Assembly: GCA_934130325.1 (NCBI GenBank)
Contig: CAKOYA010000003.1
Coordinates: 7,540 to 71,539, forward strand
Length of the DNA: 64,000 nt
Origin: an uncultured Clostridia bacterium
GTDB lineage: Bacteria; Bacillota; Clostridia; TANB77; CAG-465
Reading direction: 5' to 3'
Position numbers and translations under genes: made by a program. The notes below the pieces were generated by a model. It was not told the DNA's origin and ran no database searches. It worked only from the letters and a program-made list of their open reading frames with translations. The first letter of the stretch is position 1. Every line of letters starts with the position of its first letter. This document shows positions 52,647 to 61,662 of the stretch, one piece after another.

Positions 52647-54239
52647 TCAATCTCCAAAGTAAAAGATCTCTGGATCAGATTCCCAAATCTGTGTTCCATC
52701 CACTAATACTCTGATCACAAGACAAGTTGTTCCTCCTTTTTCCTCCATACCTTGGACTTTATAGGTTGCCCAAGTTGAATCACTTGCAACTTTTTCCAGT
52801 TCTGCTACATAATCAGAATCTGCGTTCAGTACAACCTTACAGTCATCATTTATGCCTTTGATTGTAAATGTAACAGTTCCTGTATCATTGTTGGCTGCCC
52901 ACTCCACTTCTGGATCAAGATTTGTGTGAATATTCATATTTGTAACACGAATTTCAACCTTTACTTGTTGTCCTTCAGACTTTGCGGTGATCACCGCATT
53001 TTGTTTGTCTTTAGTGGCCTTCTTACCAGTTATTACTGTACCACTTAATTTTATAAATTCCTCATCATCAGTCTTGATATCCAGATCTCCAGGTATGTTC
53101 AATAAATAATCAATTATATCAATCGAATCCCCAACCTGAATGCTTATTACACTCTGAGTCGATTTCATTTTTTTAGTTGGCTCAGTTGTTGGTTTTGTTG
53201 TCGGTTCAGTTGTTGGCTCAGTTGTCGGTTTTGTTGTTGGATTTACATCATCGTCACTGCCTGATTTTATTACATTAATCCAGATGTAATCTGACATATC
53301 ATTGCATGTAGCTGATATTTTGCATTTTCCTTTTGCTTTTGGTGTTATAACACCATTTTTGTCAACTTTTGCAACGTCTGTATCACTTGATTTCCAAGTT
53401 GCGTCCGAATTAATAAATCCTGAAATATCAGTGTCAACCTTTACTTTATACCTTCTGCCTACATACAAGTTTTCATCAAACTCTCTTAACGAAAACTCAC
53501 TACCTTCATCATCTTCTCTTTCAAGCCAAACCCAATATGAATCATTGATACCGTCTATAAATTCGTCAAGATCTAATACTTCACCTTCAAAATAACATAT
53601 TCTGAAGAAAACTATCAACATGTCCTGGTACTCAAAGGTATCGTCAACACCAAATTCATTTCTCGAATAGCCTTCCATAACACCCCAAGATGCGATATTA
53701 TCTATCGTATCTTGTGCCCAATGACCTCTTGTATCCCTGAAACTTGAAGTGTAATTGTCTTCCAATTCCACACCCATTTTATTGATAGCTCTCTCAAAGA
53801 AAGCTGCCATTTCGGCACGTGTTGCCGAATCACCCAAGTAAGCATACAAGCCGCCGTCTTCTTCCTTGTTTCCTTTTAATACCCCAATTTTTGTAGCTTT
53901 AGCAATTAATTCAATTTGCTCAGCATCGTAATATCTTAAAATATCACGATAGTCTTCAAATTTCCTTATTATGTCCTCATCGACATTTTTTATACTACCG
54001 TATAACTGCTCATACAGGTGGACAACTGTAACTGCAGCGTGATATCTTGTAACATCATCAGTTGCATCCACGTCGTCTTCACCGATTTCCATTGTAAAGG
54101 AGTTTTTTACAGCCTTCTTTACATAGGCGTCCCCCCACTCGTTTCTTGCAGCAAATACTGCATTTGACATAAATGATACCAAAATAAGTATAACCGCTGT
54201 AATTCTAGTAATTCTTTTATTTGTATTATATTCTTTCAT
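52647..54239 (-). CDS. Secreted SLH and Ig-like surface protein with Pro/Thr linker
   Basis: A 530-residue exported protein. The signal peptide (ITAVILILVSFMSNAVFA) is followed by SLH-type segments at ~30-215 (ATRAEMAAFFERAINKMG, then FRDTRGHWAQDTIDNIASWG). A Big2-type Ig domain has TWKSSDTDVAKVDKNGVITP. A Pro/Thr linker follows (PTTKPTTEPTTEPTTKPTTE), then a C-terminal beta-rich part. ATG 54239 has GAGGAGAG; the upstream extension of the frame is not signal-like. It looks clearly less AT-rich than the neighbouring genes. Probably a duplicate of, or partner to, the gene at 50463. Confidence 0.85.
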   Translation of the reverse strand: MKEYNTNKRITRITAVILILVSFMSNAVFAARNEWGDAYVKKAVKNSFTMEIGEDDVDATDDVTRYHAAVTVVHLYEQLYGSIKNVDEDIIRKFEDYRDILRYYDAEQIELIAKATKIGVLKGNKEEDGGLYAYLGDSATRAEMAAFFERAINKMGVELEDNYTSSFRDTRGHWAQDTIDNIASWGVMEGYSRNEFGVDDTFEYQDMLIVFFRICYFEGEVLDLDEFIDGINDSYWVWLEREDDEGSEFSLREFDENLYVGRRYKVKVDTDISGFINSDATWKSSDTDVAKVDKNGVITPKAKGKCKISATCNDMSDYIWINVIKSGSDDDVNPTTKPTTEPTTEPTTKPTTEPTKKMKSTQSVISIQVGDSIDIIDYLLNIPGDLDIKTDDEEFIKLSGTVITGKKATKDKQNAVITAKSEGQQVKVEIRVTNMNIHTNLDPEVEWAANNDTGTVTFTIKGINDDCKVVLNADSDYVAELEKVASDSTWATYKVQGMEEKGGTTCLVIRVLVDGTQIWESDPEIFYFGD

Positions 54240-54494
54240 TATTCTCTCTCCTCTAATTTTAGTCGTTGTGGATAAGTTACTATATATTAAGTCCTTATGG
54301 ACGAAAACGAATTTATTGTATATAAAACTTGGGTTTCCAAGTATAATAAAGTAATTAATAATCAAAATTTTTCAATTGCAATTGTGTGACCCTAAAATTT
54401 CATGTCACTTATATATTTCATCTGATATTATTATAACATAATTTACATAATGTGTCAATACATTTTTAAAAATAATTATGTAATCTTTTAATAT

Positions 54495-54531
54495 AAAAAA
54501 TAATAGAATAGGATTTTTTCCTATTCTATAT
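54495..54531 (-). terminator. Hairpin terminator of tdk
   Basis: AATATAGAATAGGA-type arm pairs with TCCTATTCTATT, followed by TTTTTT on the minus strand. It overlaps the end of tdk. Confidence 0.75.
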
Positions 54532-55099
54532 TATAGCCTATATATTTTTTATAACACTTTCTACATACAGATTTATATGAATCATTTCCACCTATTAATA
54601 TTTGTGAACCATTTGTTATAGCCTTACCATCAACAAACCTCATATTTATTGTAGCCTTTGCACCACATTCGCATATTGTTTTTATTTCCTCTATTTTATC
54701 TGCTATTTCCATTAAATGTTTTGAACCTTCAAAAAGTTCCATCCTAAAATCTGAACGTAGTCCATAACAAATTACTGGAATATCTAAATAATCAACAATA
54801 TCACCCAATTCATAAACTTGTTTTTTAGTTAAAAAACTACATTCATCAACTAAAATACAGTCTACTTTTTGATTTAAATCTTTAACATATTTATATATAT
54901 TAAAATCCCTACTTATTATTATTGCATCTCTTTGTAATCCAACTCTTGTAGTTATTTTTCCTACGCCATATCTATCATCAAGCGCTGAAGTAAATATTAA
55001 TACTTTTTGACCTCTTTCTTCATAATTATATGCTACTTTTAGTAAATCAATTGTTTTTCCTGATCCCATAGCACCATATCTAAAATATAATTTCGACAT
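54521..55099 (-). CDS. tdk: Thymidine kinase
   Basis: A 192-residue type II thymidine kinase for salvage of thymidine. The P-loop is FRYGAMGSGKTIDLLK. The Walker B-like segment is CILVDECSFLTKKQV. The lid/zinc region has CECGAKATINMRFVDGKAI, and the second zinc pair is CRKCYKKY. ATG 55099 has AAGGGGGA upstream. It lies 17 bases after the short pilin-like gene. Confidence 0.94.
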   Translation of the reverse strand: MSKLYFRYGAMGSGKTIDLLKVAYNYEERGQKVLIFTSALDDRYGVGKITTRVGLQRDAIIISRDFNIYKYVKDLNQKVDCILVDECSFLTKKQVYELGDIVDYLDIPVICYGLRSDFRMELFEGSKHLMEIADKIEEIKTICECGAKATINMRFVDGKAITNGSQILIGGNDSYKSVCRKCYKKYIGYNIE

Positions 55100-55116
55100 G
55101 TTAAAATCCCCCTTGT

Positions 55117-55500
55117 TTAATTTTCAGAATCTATACCTATTTCTTTAGCCCATTTCTTTTCATCATCACTAAAACCACTTTTTAAAACCAACTCACCATT
55201 TTTTATTTCAAATTTCCCTTGATACTTAGGATTATCTCTTATTATTTCTAAATTATTTAAATCCTCTGTTTTTAAATTATTTCTATCGTATTCACCAAAA
55301 TTGTTAAAACTTTGTGATGCAACATACGAATCAATTTCTGATTGTATAGCTTTTAAATCATTTTGAAATGTTGATTTTTTTGCATTTCCAATTTGGTTAT
55401 TATTAAGTGATAAAACTACAGCCGATGCTAAAATAATCATTATAATTATAGTTATCAAAAGTACTATTAAAGATACTCCATAGCTTCTTTTTCTAGTCAT
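55117..55500 (-). CDS. Short pilin-like membrane protein, 127 residues
   Basis: The N-terminus is prepilin-like: YGVSLIVLLITIIIMIILAS, then NNNQIGNAKKSTFQNDLKAI and a short soluble part. It closely resembles the N-termini at 14568 and 1801. ATG 55500 has AGAGGTGG. Its 5' 50 bases lie in the 197-bp repeat, and a truncated copy of the same start exists at 57506. It was probably once directly downstream of gpr, before the module at 55648-57456 came in. No pilin assembly gene is present in the window. Confidence 0.72.
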   Translation of the reverse strand: MTRKRSYGVSLIVLLITIIIMIILASAVVLSLNNNQIGNAKKSTFQNDLKAIQSEIDSYVASQSFNNFGEYDRNNLKTEDLNNLEIIRDNPKYQGKFEIKNGELVLKSGFSDDEKKWAKEIGIDSEN

Positions 55501-55647
55501 TTAATTTCCACCTCTGTAAAATTATATATTATTATATAACTTTATTCAACAAATATATTAATTTTTCTTATCTAATATATTATTTTATATAATTTTACAT
55601 CGAACTATTTATCCCATCAGCAATTATTGAAGACATATCTACAATTA
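55451..55647 (-). repeat. Direct repeat R1 (197 bp)
   Basis: Matches 57457-57653 with only about four mismatches. It contains the start of the pilin-like gene, its promoter region, and a fragment of the 3' end of gpr (the codons for the last ~16 residues). Confidence 0.93.
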
Positions 55648-55700
55648 TTTCAGTTTTTATGTGTCAAGTATTATAAGTTTATATCTCAAAAAATTTCCAT

Positions 55701-55740
55701 AAAAAAAGCTTTGAGCCTAATTTCCTAAACTCAAAGCAAA
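55701..55740 (-). terminator. Hairpin terminator of the nuclease gene
   Basis: GCTTTGAG pairs with CTCAAAGC, followed by TTTTTTT on the minus strand. Confidence 0.75.
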
Positions 55741-55749
55741 ATTTTTTCA

Positions 55750-55773
55750 AATTGTCCAGACGTCTGGACAATT
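55750..55773. repeat. 24-bp perfect palindrome, copy 1
   Basis: The centre GTCCAGACGTCTGGAC extends to AATT on each side. It sits between the stop codon and terminator of the nuclease gene. A copy with one difference lies inside the same gene at 56509-56532. Confidence 0.9.
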
Positions 55774-55784
55774 AAATATTAATA

Positions 55785-56810
55785 TTAATCTTTTGATTCT
55801 TCTTCATTTTCGTTTATAACTTTTTCTACTTGTGCAATTAATTCTTGTTTATCTGGCATATAGTATGTATAATTTGAAGCAAATAAGTTATTATTAATTC
55901 CACCTAAACTATATTCAGCAACCACATTGTCTTTTTTTGCACATAATATTATTCCAATAGGTTTATTATCTTCCGTATCATTAACTTCTGTTTCATAATA
56001 ATTAAGATACATATTCATTTGTCCCATATTTTCTGGTTTTAACTTTCCCATTTTTAAATCAATTAAAACATAACATTTTAAAATTTTATTATAGAAAACC
56101 ATATCAACATAATAATGTGTATTATCTATTGTTATTCTTTGTTGCGATCCCACAAACATAAAACCTTTTCCTAATTCCAGTAGAAAATCCTCCAATTGTC
56201 TAATTAATTTGTATTCTAAATCTTTTTCTAATAAAGGTTTTTCCTCTTTTACTCCTAAAAATTCAAAAACATAAGGTTCTTTTATTATATCTTTTGGTTG
56301 CTCTATAATTTGACCTTCTTTTGCCCATTGTAAAACTTTTTCTTTATTAGCTTTACCATCTGATAACAATAGTCTTTGATAAAGTCCACTTTCAATTTGT
56401 CTACTTAATTCCCTAGTTGACCAATTTGAATTAGCTGTTTCTTTTTCATAAAATTTTCTTTCATTTTCATCTTTTATCCCTATTAATTCACAATAATGAG
56501 ACCAGCTCAATCGTCCAGACGTCTGGACAATTGGATAAGTTATGTAAAAATTTCTCATATTAAATAAATTTGAACGTGAATATCCTTTTCCCATTTTCTT
56601 TGTAAGTCTTTTAGATAATTCAATATAAAGTTTTCTTCCATATTCTGGAGTAATATCTCCTCCTTGTTCTTCTTCAACAATCATTTTTCCAACATTCCAA
56701 TAATAGTTAATCATTTCTTGTCTAACATTATTATAAACTCTTTCTCGTGTTTGCATTGTATAATCTATAATATTATTTACTAATCTATCTAAAATAGCAT
56801 TTTCATTCAT
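55785..56810 (-). CDS. PDDEXK nuclease family protein (YhcG/DUF1016)
   Basis: A 341-residue protein. The N-terminal DUF1016 region has NYYWNVGKMIVEEEQGGDIT, YGRKLYIELSKRL and SWSHYCELIGI. The C-terminal domain has PDDEXK-type features: YYVDMVFYNKILKCYVLIDL followed by KMGKLKPENMGQM, giving D...D-x-K spacing. These proteins are common in defence islands and mobile elements; a nuclease role is inferred. ATG 56810 has AGAGGT upstream. A palindrome (56509-56532) lies within the coding region near QTSGRLSW. The gene sits inside the repeat-flanked module. Confidence 0.88.
   Translation of the reverse strand: MNENAILDRLVNNIIDYTMQTRERVYNNVRQEMINYYWNVGKMIVEEEQGGDITPEYGRKLYIELSKRLTKKMGKGYSRSNLFNMRNFYITYPIVQTSGRLSWSHYCELIGIKDENERKFYEKETANSNWSTRELSRQIESGLYQRLLLSDGKANKEKVLQWAKEGQIIEQPKDIIKEPYVFEFLGVKEEKPLLEKDLEYKLIRQLEDFLLELGKGFMFVGSQQRITIDNTHYYVDMVFYNKILKCYVLIDLKMGKLKPENMGQMNMYLNYYETEVNDTEDNKPIGIILCAKKDNVVAEYSLGGINNNLFASNYTYYMPDKQELIAQVEKVINENEEESKD
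56509..56532. repeat. 24-bp palindrome, copy 2 (inside the nuclease gene)
   Basis: The centre GTCCAGACGTCTGGAC is identical to copy 1 at 55750-55773. Only one base of the 24 differs. Confidence 0.9.
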
Positions 56811-56901
56811 ATTATTTTTACCTCTTCGTGATTTTAATAATCTTTTATTGACTATTACTATATCATAAAATTCAAAATTTTTCCATCAAAATTGCAAAGT
56901 T

Positions 56902-57294
56902 TTAAACATATATTAATTCTTTTAGTATAATCTCCCCAACTTGTTGCTTAATTGCATTCATAGTTCCTACCCAATATAACGGATCAGAGTTTTTCATTTC
57001 TTCTGTTAAATCACTTCTTGCTTTTAATTATTCAATAATTTGATTTACTCTTTTAGTGGCTGTTTCTTGTATTTCTTTCAAGTGTTTATTAAGTTTGTCC
57101 TCTATAAATAAAATTGTATATTCGGCTTTCTCATGTTCTTTCAAATATCTTAATCTCATTCTTCCATATTTATTTAGTATAACCTTTTCTTCTGACTTTA
57201 ATACTAAATTTGGTACATAATAATCTCTAACTAATGTATAAGTTACTCCTGTTTCTTCGTTTGTATATTCTTTCTTTAATTCTTTACTATTCAT
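56902..57294 (-). pseudogene. tnpV: tnpV-like gene with an internal stop
   Basis: The first 88 codons (57028-57294) encode the start of TnpV: TNEETGVTYTLVRDYYVPNL and YGRMRLRYLKEHEKAEY. After an in-frame TAA at 57028-57030 the same frame continues for ~41 codons with the expected TnpV end, LKARSDLTEEMKNSDPLYWV and GTMNAIKQQVGEIILKELIY. Read through, the gene has the normal family length. TnpV is a small protein of Tn4451-type and related integrative elements with no proven function. The stop (probably CAA to TAA) may truncate it without killing the N-terminal part. Confidence 0.75.
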
Positions 57295-57456
57295 AATTTT
57301 TTACCTCCATAATTTTTATTTTTTAGTTCAAAAAAAGATGAACTTTTAAATTCATCTTCTAAATATTTGAAAATTTATGATTTTGGCTAAATTGCTTGTA
57401 GGAGGTAACCTTTGTTATTACTAGATTTTATAAATTCGTCATAAGAGAATATCGTT

Positions 57457-57653
57457 GTTATCAAAAGTACTATTAAAGACACTCCATAGCTTCTTTTTCT
57501 AGTCATTTAATTTCCACCTCTGTAAAATTATATATTATTATATAACTTTCTTCAACAAATACATTAATTTTTCTTATCTAATATATTATTTTATATAATT
57601 TTACATCGAACTATTTATCCCATCAGCAATTATTGAAGACATATCTACAATTA
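57457..57653 (-). repeat. Direct repeat R2 (197 bp)
   Basis: Counterpart of R1 at 55451-55647. It covers the real 3' end of gpr (57601 onward) and a truncated copy of the pilin-like gene start (ATG 57506), which loses homology at 57457 and runs to an early stop. Confidence 0.93.
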
Positions 57654-58560
57654 ATTCATCTACCTCTTTTGGAGTTACTATATAATTTTCTGTATCTAAA
57701 ATATTCGATATCATATCATATCTTGTATCTTTTTCTAAAAATTCAAATATACTTTCAACTTTTTTCTTCTCAATAAGCTTATTTGAAAAATTATTTATTT
57801 CTTCTTTTGCAGTATAAAGCATTTTATCAATTGCTTCATTTGTTATAGTTGCCATATCCACAACACTTGGCACTCCAATTGCAATAACAGGAATTCCTAC
57901 AGTATCTTTATTAATCCCCTCCCTTTTATTCCTAACTCCAGATCCTGGAGTTATTCCAGTATTACTTAGTTGAATAGTATTTCCTATCCTATGAATACTA
58001 CTAGAGGCTAAATTATCTATAACAATTAAAATATCTGGTTTTACACTTTTAACAATTGATAATACTATCTCAGATGTTTCTATGCCTGTAGTCCCCAATA
58101 CTCCTGGTGCAATTGCACTTACGGACCTAGTATTTGATTCTACAAGATCTTTAGCAAAATTTAAAATGTGTCTTGTAACATTAATATTTTTTATAACTTT
58201 TGGTCCTAAAGAATCGGGAGTTACAGATTCATTACCAAGCCCCACTACTAATATAGACTTTTTAAAATCATTATCTATCATACTATTGATACTATTTGAT
58301 AACACCTTGGCTATTTTATCACTATCTTCTTTTAAATCAATTGTTTCATTTATATCAATTGTTATATATCTTCCTATATCTTTTTTTACCGCCTCTTTAC
58401 CATTTTCATTTAATACATCTACCACTGTAGTTGTTACTCCATCTTCAACTTTATTTTCTACTTTTATACCGTCAATTTCAGATAGGTTATTAACCCTCTT
58501 ATATGTATCTACCCTTTCATCTGCCATATCTGTTCTAAAGCTTAAATATTTTTTATTCAT
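57601..58560 (-). CDS. gpr: Spore germination protease GPR
   Basis: A 319-residue A25-family aspartic-type protease that degrades small acid-soluble proteins during germination. The N-terminus SFRTDMADERVDTYK includes the propeptide cleavage region. The core has ILVVGLGNESVTPDSLGPKV, SAIAPGVLGTTGIETSEI, VIDNLASSSIHRIGNTIQLS and NTGITPGSGVRNKR, all highly conserved. ATG 58560 is used, behind AAAGAGGTG; the upstream ATG 58581 precedes that site. A CATAATA (58593-58587) at the right distance is compatible with a sigma G -10, but the -35 is poor. Its last residues lie in repeat R2. Confidence 0.95.
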   Translation of the reverse strand: MNKKYLSFRTDMADERVDTYKRVNNLSEIDGIKVENKVEDGVTTTVVDVLNENGKEAVKKDIGRYITIDINETIDLKEDSDKIAKVLSNSINSMIDNDFKKSILVVGLGNESVTPDSLGPKVIKNINVTRHILNFAKDLVESNTRSVSAIAPGVLGTTGIETSEIVLSIVKSVKPDILIVIDNLASSSIHRIGNTIQLSNTGITPGSGVRNKREGINKDTVGIPVIAIGVPSVVDMATITNEAIDKMLYTAKEEINNFSNKLIEKKKVESIFEFLEKDTRYDMISNILDTENYIVTPKEVDELIVDMSSIIADGINSSM

Positions 58561-58612
58561 AAAAAGCACCTCTTTTTCCATAATTATATTATGGTTAAAA
58601 AAGGTTCTATTA

Positions 58613-59521
58613 TTACATTGTACATATTATTTTTTTTAAACCTATCTCAAAGTCTAATTCCCCATTTTTGGTTTTTTCATCATATAAATCAAACTCATTG
58701 ATTACTTTTCTTAACTCATCTAATTTATACCTGTCACAAGTAATACTTAAATTTTTAAATACAAAAGGATGTATTCCAAGTTTTTTGGCTATATCACTTT
58801 CCTTTTTTTCTTTCATAATTTTTATCATATACATTTGTTTTATCTGCCTGTACAGCATAATATATATTTTTACAATTGATTCTTTTTGATTTAGTAAATC
58901 ATCTAATTCATTTATTGCCTCTTTATGTTTTCTATCTATTATTTTCTGCAATACCTCAAAAATTTTAGCATTCAGTGTCTTTGAACATACTTTATCTATA
59001 TCATCAATCGTTATATTTTTATTATCTTCTGTATATATTACTAATTTCTGTAATTCATTAACTATATTTGCCTTTTCTGTACCACAAATATTTTGCATAT
59101 ATTCAGCTAAGTTAAACTCGATATTCTTATTATATTTCTTCAATGTTTGAATTATATACGATACAATTTGTTTTTCATTCATGTGTTTAAATTCTAAACA
59201 TTCTGCTAATTTAGACAATTGTTTATACGAAGTTAACCTTTTATCTATAGTATCTTCAATAATGACTACTCTGATTTCCTCATCTAGATTCTTTAAGCAT
59301 TCTATGTCAAATTTTAGATTTGTATCTTTTATTATAACTAATTTACTTGCTCCAAAAAATGTAACCTCTTGCACTATATCTTCTAAATCACTTAAATTAT
59401 CTTTAGTAATATAGAATAAGTTTACTCCAACTTCTAATTTATCAAATTCCTTTTTTATTTGCTCTACTTTTTTATTTAAATCATATTTTTCTTCACCATA
59501 TAACAAGTATATATTTGACAT
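58613..59521 (-). CDS. holA: DNA polymerase III delta subunit
   Basis: A 302-residue clamp-loader subunit that opens the sliding clamp. The start NIYLLYGEEKYDLNKKVEQI is the typical AAA+ relic of HolA, and VTFFGASKLVIIKDTNLKFD and DLLNQKESIVKIYIMLYRQI follow as in the family. ATG 59521 has GGAGGGG; ATG 59533 lies before that site. It is downstream of trmFO with a 19-base gap, and upstream of gpr. Confidence 0.9.
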   Translation of the reverse strand: MSNIYLLYGEEKYDLNKKVEQIKKEFDKLEVGVNLFYITKDNLSDLEDIVQEVTFFGASKLVIIKDTNLKFDIECLKNLDEEIRVVIIEDTIDKRLTSYKQLSKLAECLEFKHMNEKQIVSYIIQTLKKYNKNIEFNLAEYMQNICGTEKANIVNELQKLVIYTEDNKNITIDDIDKVCSKTLNAKIFEVLQKIIDRKHKEAINELDDLLNQKESIVKIYIMLYRQIKQMYMIKIMKEKKESDIAKKLGIHPFVFKNLSITCDRYKLDELRKVINEFDLYDEKTKNGELDFEIGLKKIICTM

Positions 59522-59540
59522 ATGCCCCTCCATACTAGAA

Positions 59541-60851
59541 TTATAAACTATTTCTAAATTCTTCTATACTCTTAATCGCTCTTTTACTTAATAATTCATA
59601 CCTTTGTTTCTTATCTTTTATTTTCTGTTCCAAAGGTTTTAATATTCCAAAATTTGCATTCATAGGTTGGAAATTCTTGTTTTCTGTAGATACATATTTT
59701 GCAAGACTACCAAGCATAGTATCTTCTGGAAAAGTTATATTTTTTTCATTTAAACTAGCTATTATACTATATGCTACCATCATTCCTGATGCTGCAGATT
59801 CAACATATCCCTCTACTCCAGAAATTTGCCCCGCAAAATATATATTAGGTTTACTCTTTAATTTAAAGTGATTATCTAGCAATCTCCCACCATTTATATA
59901 TGAATTTTTATGCATAACACCATATCTAGAAAAAACAGCATTCTCAAGACCAGGTATCATACTAAATACTCTTTTTTGTTCAGGAAAAGCAAGAGATGTC
60001 TGAAAACCTACTAAATTATACATTGTTTTTTCTTCATTTTCTGCTCTTAACTGAACTACCGCATAATTTTTTTCTCCCGTTTTAGGATTATCAAGTCCTA
60101 CAGGTTTTAAAGGTCCAAATGTTAAAGTCTTTTCGCCTCTTTTTGCCATTTCTTCTATAGGCATACATCCCTCGAATAATACTACTTTATCAAATTCATG
60201 CCTATCAGCTTGTCTTGCATTTACAAGTTCATTATAAAATAAAGTGTATTCTTCTTTTGTCATAGGAAGGTTAAGATAATCTCCTTCACCTTCCTTGCCA
60301 TATCTGTCCATTATATATGCAATATCCATATTTATACTTTCAGCCTCAACAATTGGAGCTGCTGCATCATAAAAATATAAACTTTGATTTCCAACTAGAC
60401 TTTTAATATTTTCTAGCAACTTTTGACTTGTAAGTGGTCCAGTAGCAATAACTGTAATACCTTCTAAATCATTAAGATTTTCTACTTCTTTTTGAATTAC
60501 TTGTATATTTTTTTCATTTTTTATTACACTGGTAATCTCTTCTGAAAATTTTTCTCTATCTACAGCTAAAGCTTGGCCAGCAGGAACTCTGGTTTTATGT
60601 GCTATACTAACAAATAAACTATCTAACAAACTCATTTCATACTTTAAAAGCCCACATGCATTTGTTAATAAATCTGATTTTAAAGAATTACTACATACTA
60701 ACTCTGCAAAATTATTACTTTTATGTGCCTCAGATTTCTTATTTGGTTTCATTTCATATAATTTTACATTAATTCCATTTTTAGCAAGAATATATGCACA
60801 CTCGCAACCTGCAAGACCTGCCCCAATTATATTTACATTAAATTCTTTCAC
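59541..60851 (-). CDS. trmFO: Folate-dependent tRNA (uracil-5-)-methyltransferase TrmFO
   Basis: A 436-residue flavoenzyme that makes m5U54 in tRNA using methylene-tetrahydrofolate. The FAD motif is VNIIGAGLAGCECAYILAKN. EAHKSNNFAELVCSNSLKSD and RVPAGQALAVDREKFSEEI are diagnostic, with a Cys in CSNSL. The end has YFAGQISGVEGYVESAASGM. The start is GTG 60851, behind GGAGGAAAAAT; it overlaps the previous gene by 14 bases, indicating coupling. Confidence 0.96.
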   Translation of the reverse strand: MKEFNVNIIGAGLAGCECAYILAKNGINVKLYEMKPNKKSEAHKSNNFAELVCSNSLKSDLLTNACGLLKYEMSLLDSLFVSIAHKTRVPAGQALAVDREKFSEEITSVIKNEKNIQVIQKEVENLNDLEGITVIATGPLTSQKLLENIKSLVGNQSLYFYDAAAPIVEAESINMDIAYIMDRYGKEGEGDYLNLPMTKEEYTLFYNELVNARQADRHEFDKVVLFEGCMPIEEMAKRGEKTLTFGPLKPVGLDNPKTGEKNYAVVQLRAENEEKTMYNLVGFQTSLAFPEQKRVFSMIPGLENAVFSRYGVMHKNSYINGGRLLDNHFKLKSKPNIYFAGQISGVEGYVESAASGMMVAYSIIASLNEKNITFPEDTMLGSLAKYVSTENKNFQPMNANFGILKPLEQKIKDKKQRYELLSKRAIKSIEEFRNSL

Positions 60852-61443
60852 ATTTTTCCTCCAATATCATTTTATATAATTCTTTCCAATTTTTTACTCT
60901 TTTTACAATATCCAATTCAATTATATTTGAATTAATCTTTGAGGTCATTAATATAGCCTTTATACCATTTCTATTAAATTCTACACATGTATCATAACAA
61001 TCATCTATCATTATATCAATGTTGTTTTCTTTAGCAATTTGCAGTTTATCCCATGAATTAAGCAACAATTTATCATATGGTATTTTATTTTTCAAAAACA
61101 TGTCCTTAGTTATATCATATGTATTACAATTTTCAATACTAGTTGTTCTTGCAGTTATATATACTAATTTATGCCCATCATTTTTTAGTTTAATTAAGCT
61201 TTCTTTAACATATGGAAGTACACTACATTCAGATATTATATTCTCATAATAATAGTTAAAAAAATCTTTCTTAATCTCATCATTCCAGTCATACATTTCA
61301 CTTAAATAGTATTTTGAATGAATATTTCCAATATTTTTCCTAATACTTGAACCACTAATTTTTTTATTATATATATCTGCATATTTTATAATATAATCTG
61401 ATGTATTTACAATTGTATCATCAATATCTATACCTATATTCAT
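60838..61443 (-). CDS. 5'(3')-deoxyribonucleotidase-like HAD phosphatase
   Basis: A 201-residue HAD-superfamily protein. The motif I DIDDTIVNTSDYIIKYADIY carries the two catalytic Asp residues. Motif II is VYITARTTS, and motif IV is IMIDDCYDTCVEF. The layout fits the NT5C family (5'-nucleotidase, deoxy). ATG 61443 is used, with ATGGTGA upstream; the longer frame has no site. It overlaps trmFO and so is likely co-transcribed with trmFO and holA. Confidence 0.82.
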   Translation of the reverse strand: MNIGIDIDDTIVNTSDYIIKYADIYNKKISGSSIRKNIGNIHSKYYLSEMYDWNDEIKKDFFNYYYENIISECSVLPYVKESLIKLKNDGHKLVYITARTTSIENCNTYDITKDMFLKNKIPYDKLLLNSWDKLQIAKENNIDIMIDDCYDTCVEFNRNGIKAILMTSKINSNIIELDIVKRVKNWKELYKMILEEKCERI

Positions 61444-61552
61444 AGTATCACCATAAATAGTATACTTTTTTTTTATAGCTTTGTCAATAACAATAAACAG
61501 CTGTAAATACAAAATAATTTTAATATAACTAGTATATATAATTGTCTTAAAT

Positions 61553-61589
61553 ATCCAAAAAGTGATATGGTAATTAACCACATCACTTC
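61553..61589 (-). terminator. Hairpin terminator
   Basis: AAGTGATGTGGT pairs with ACCATATCACTT on the minus strand, followed by TTTTT. It ends the long surface-protein gene. Confidence 0.75.
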
Positions 61590-61662
61590 TTAAGTTACTA
61601 GTTGTTTTATAACATTTTAAGTTCTGTTATTAAAGTAAATATATTTTAATTAAATTGTATAT

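Larger units (their letters stand above)
55648..57456. mobile_element. Inserted 1.8-kb module between direct repeats
   Basis: The segment holds a YhcG-type PDDEXK nuclease gene and a broken tnpV. It separates gpr from the pilin-like gene that followed it. The 197-bp repeats at its ends are exactly what a single-crossover integration of a circle carrying the gpr/pilin junction would leave. TnpV-like proteins are known from Tn4451-type elements. No recombinase is seen. Confidence 0.6.
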
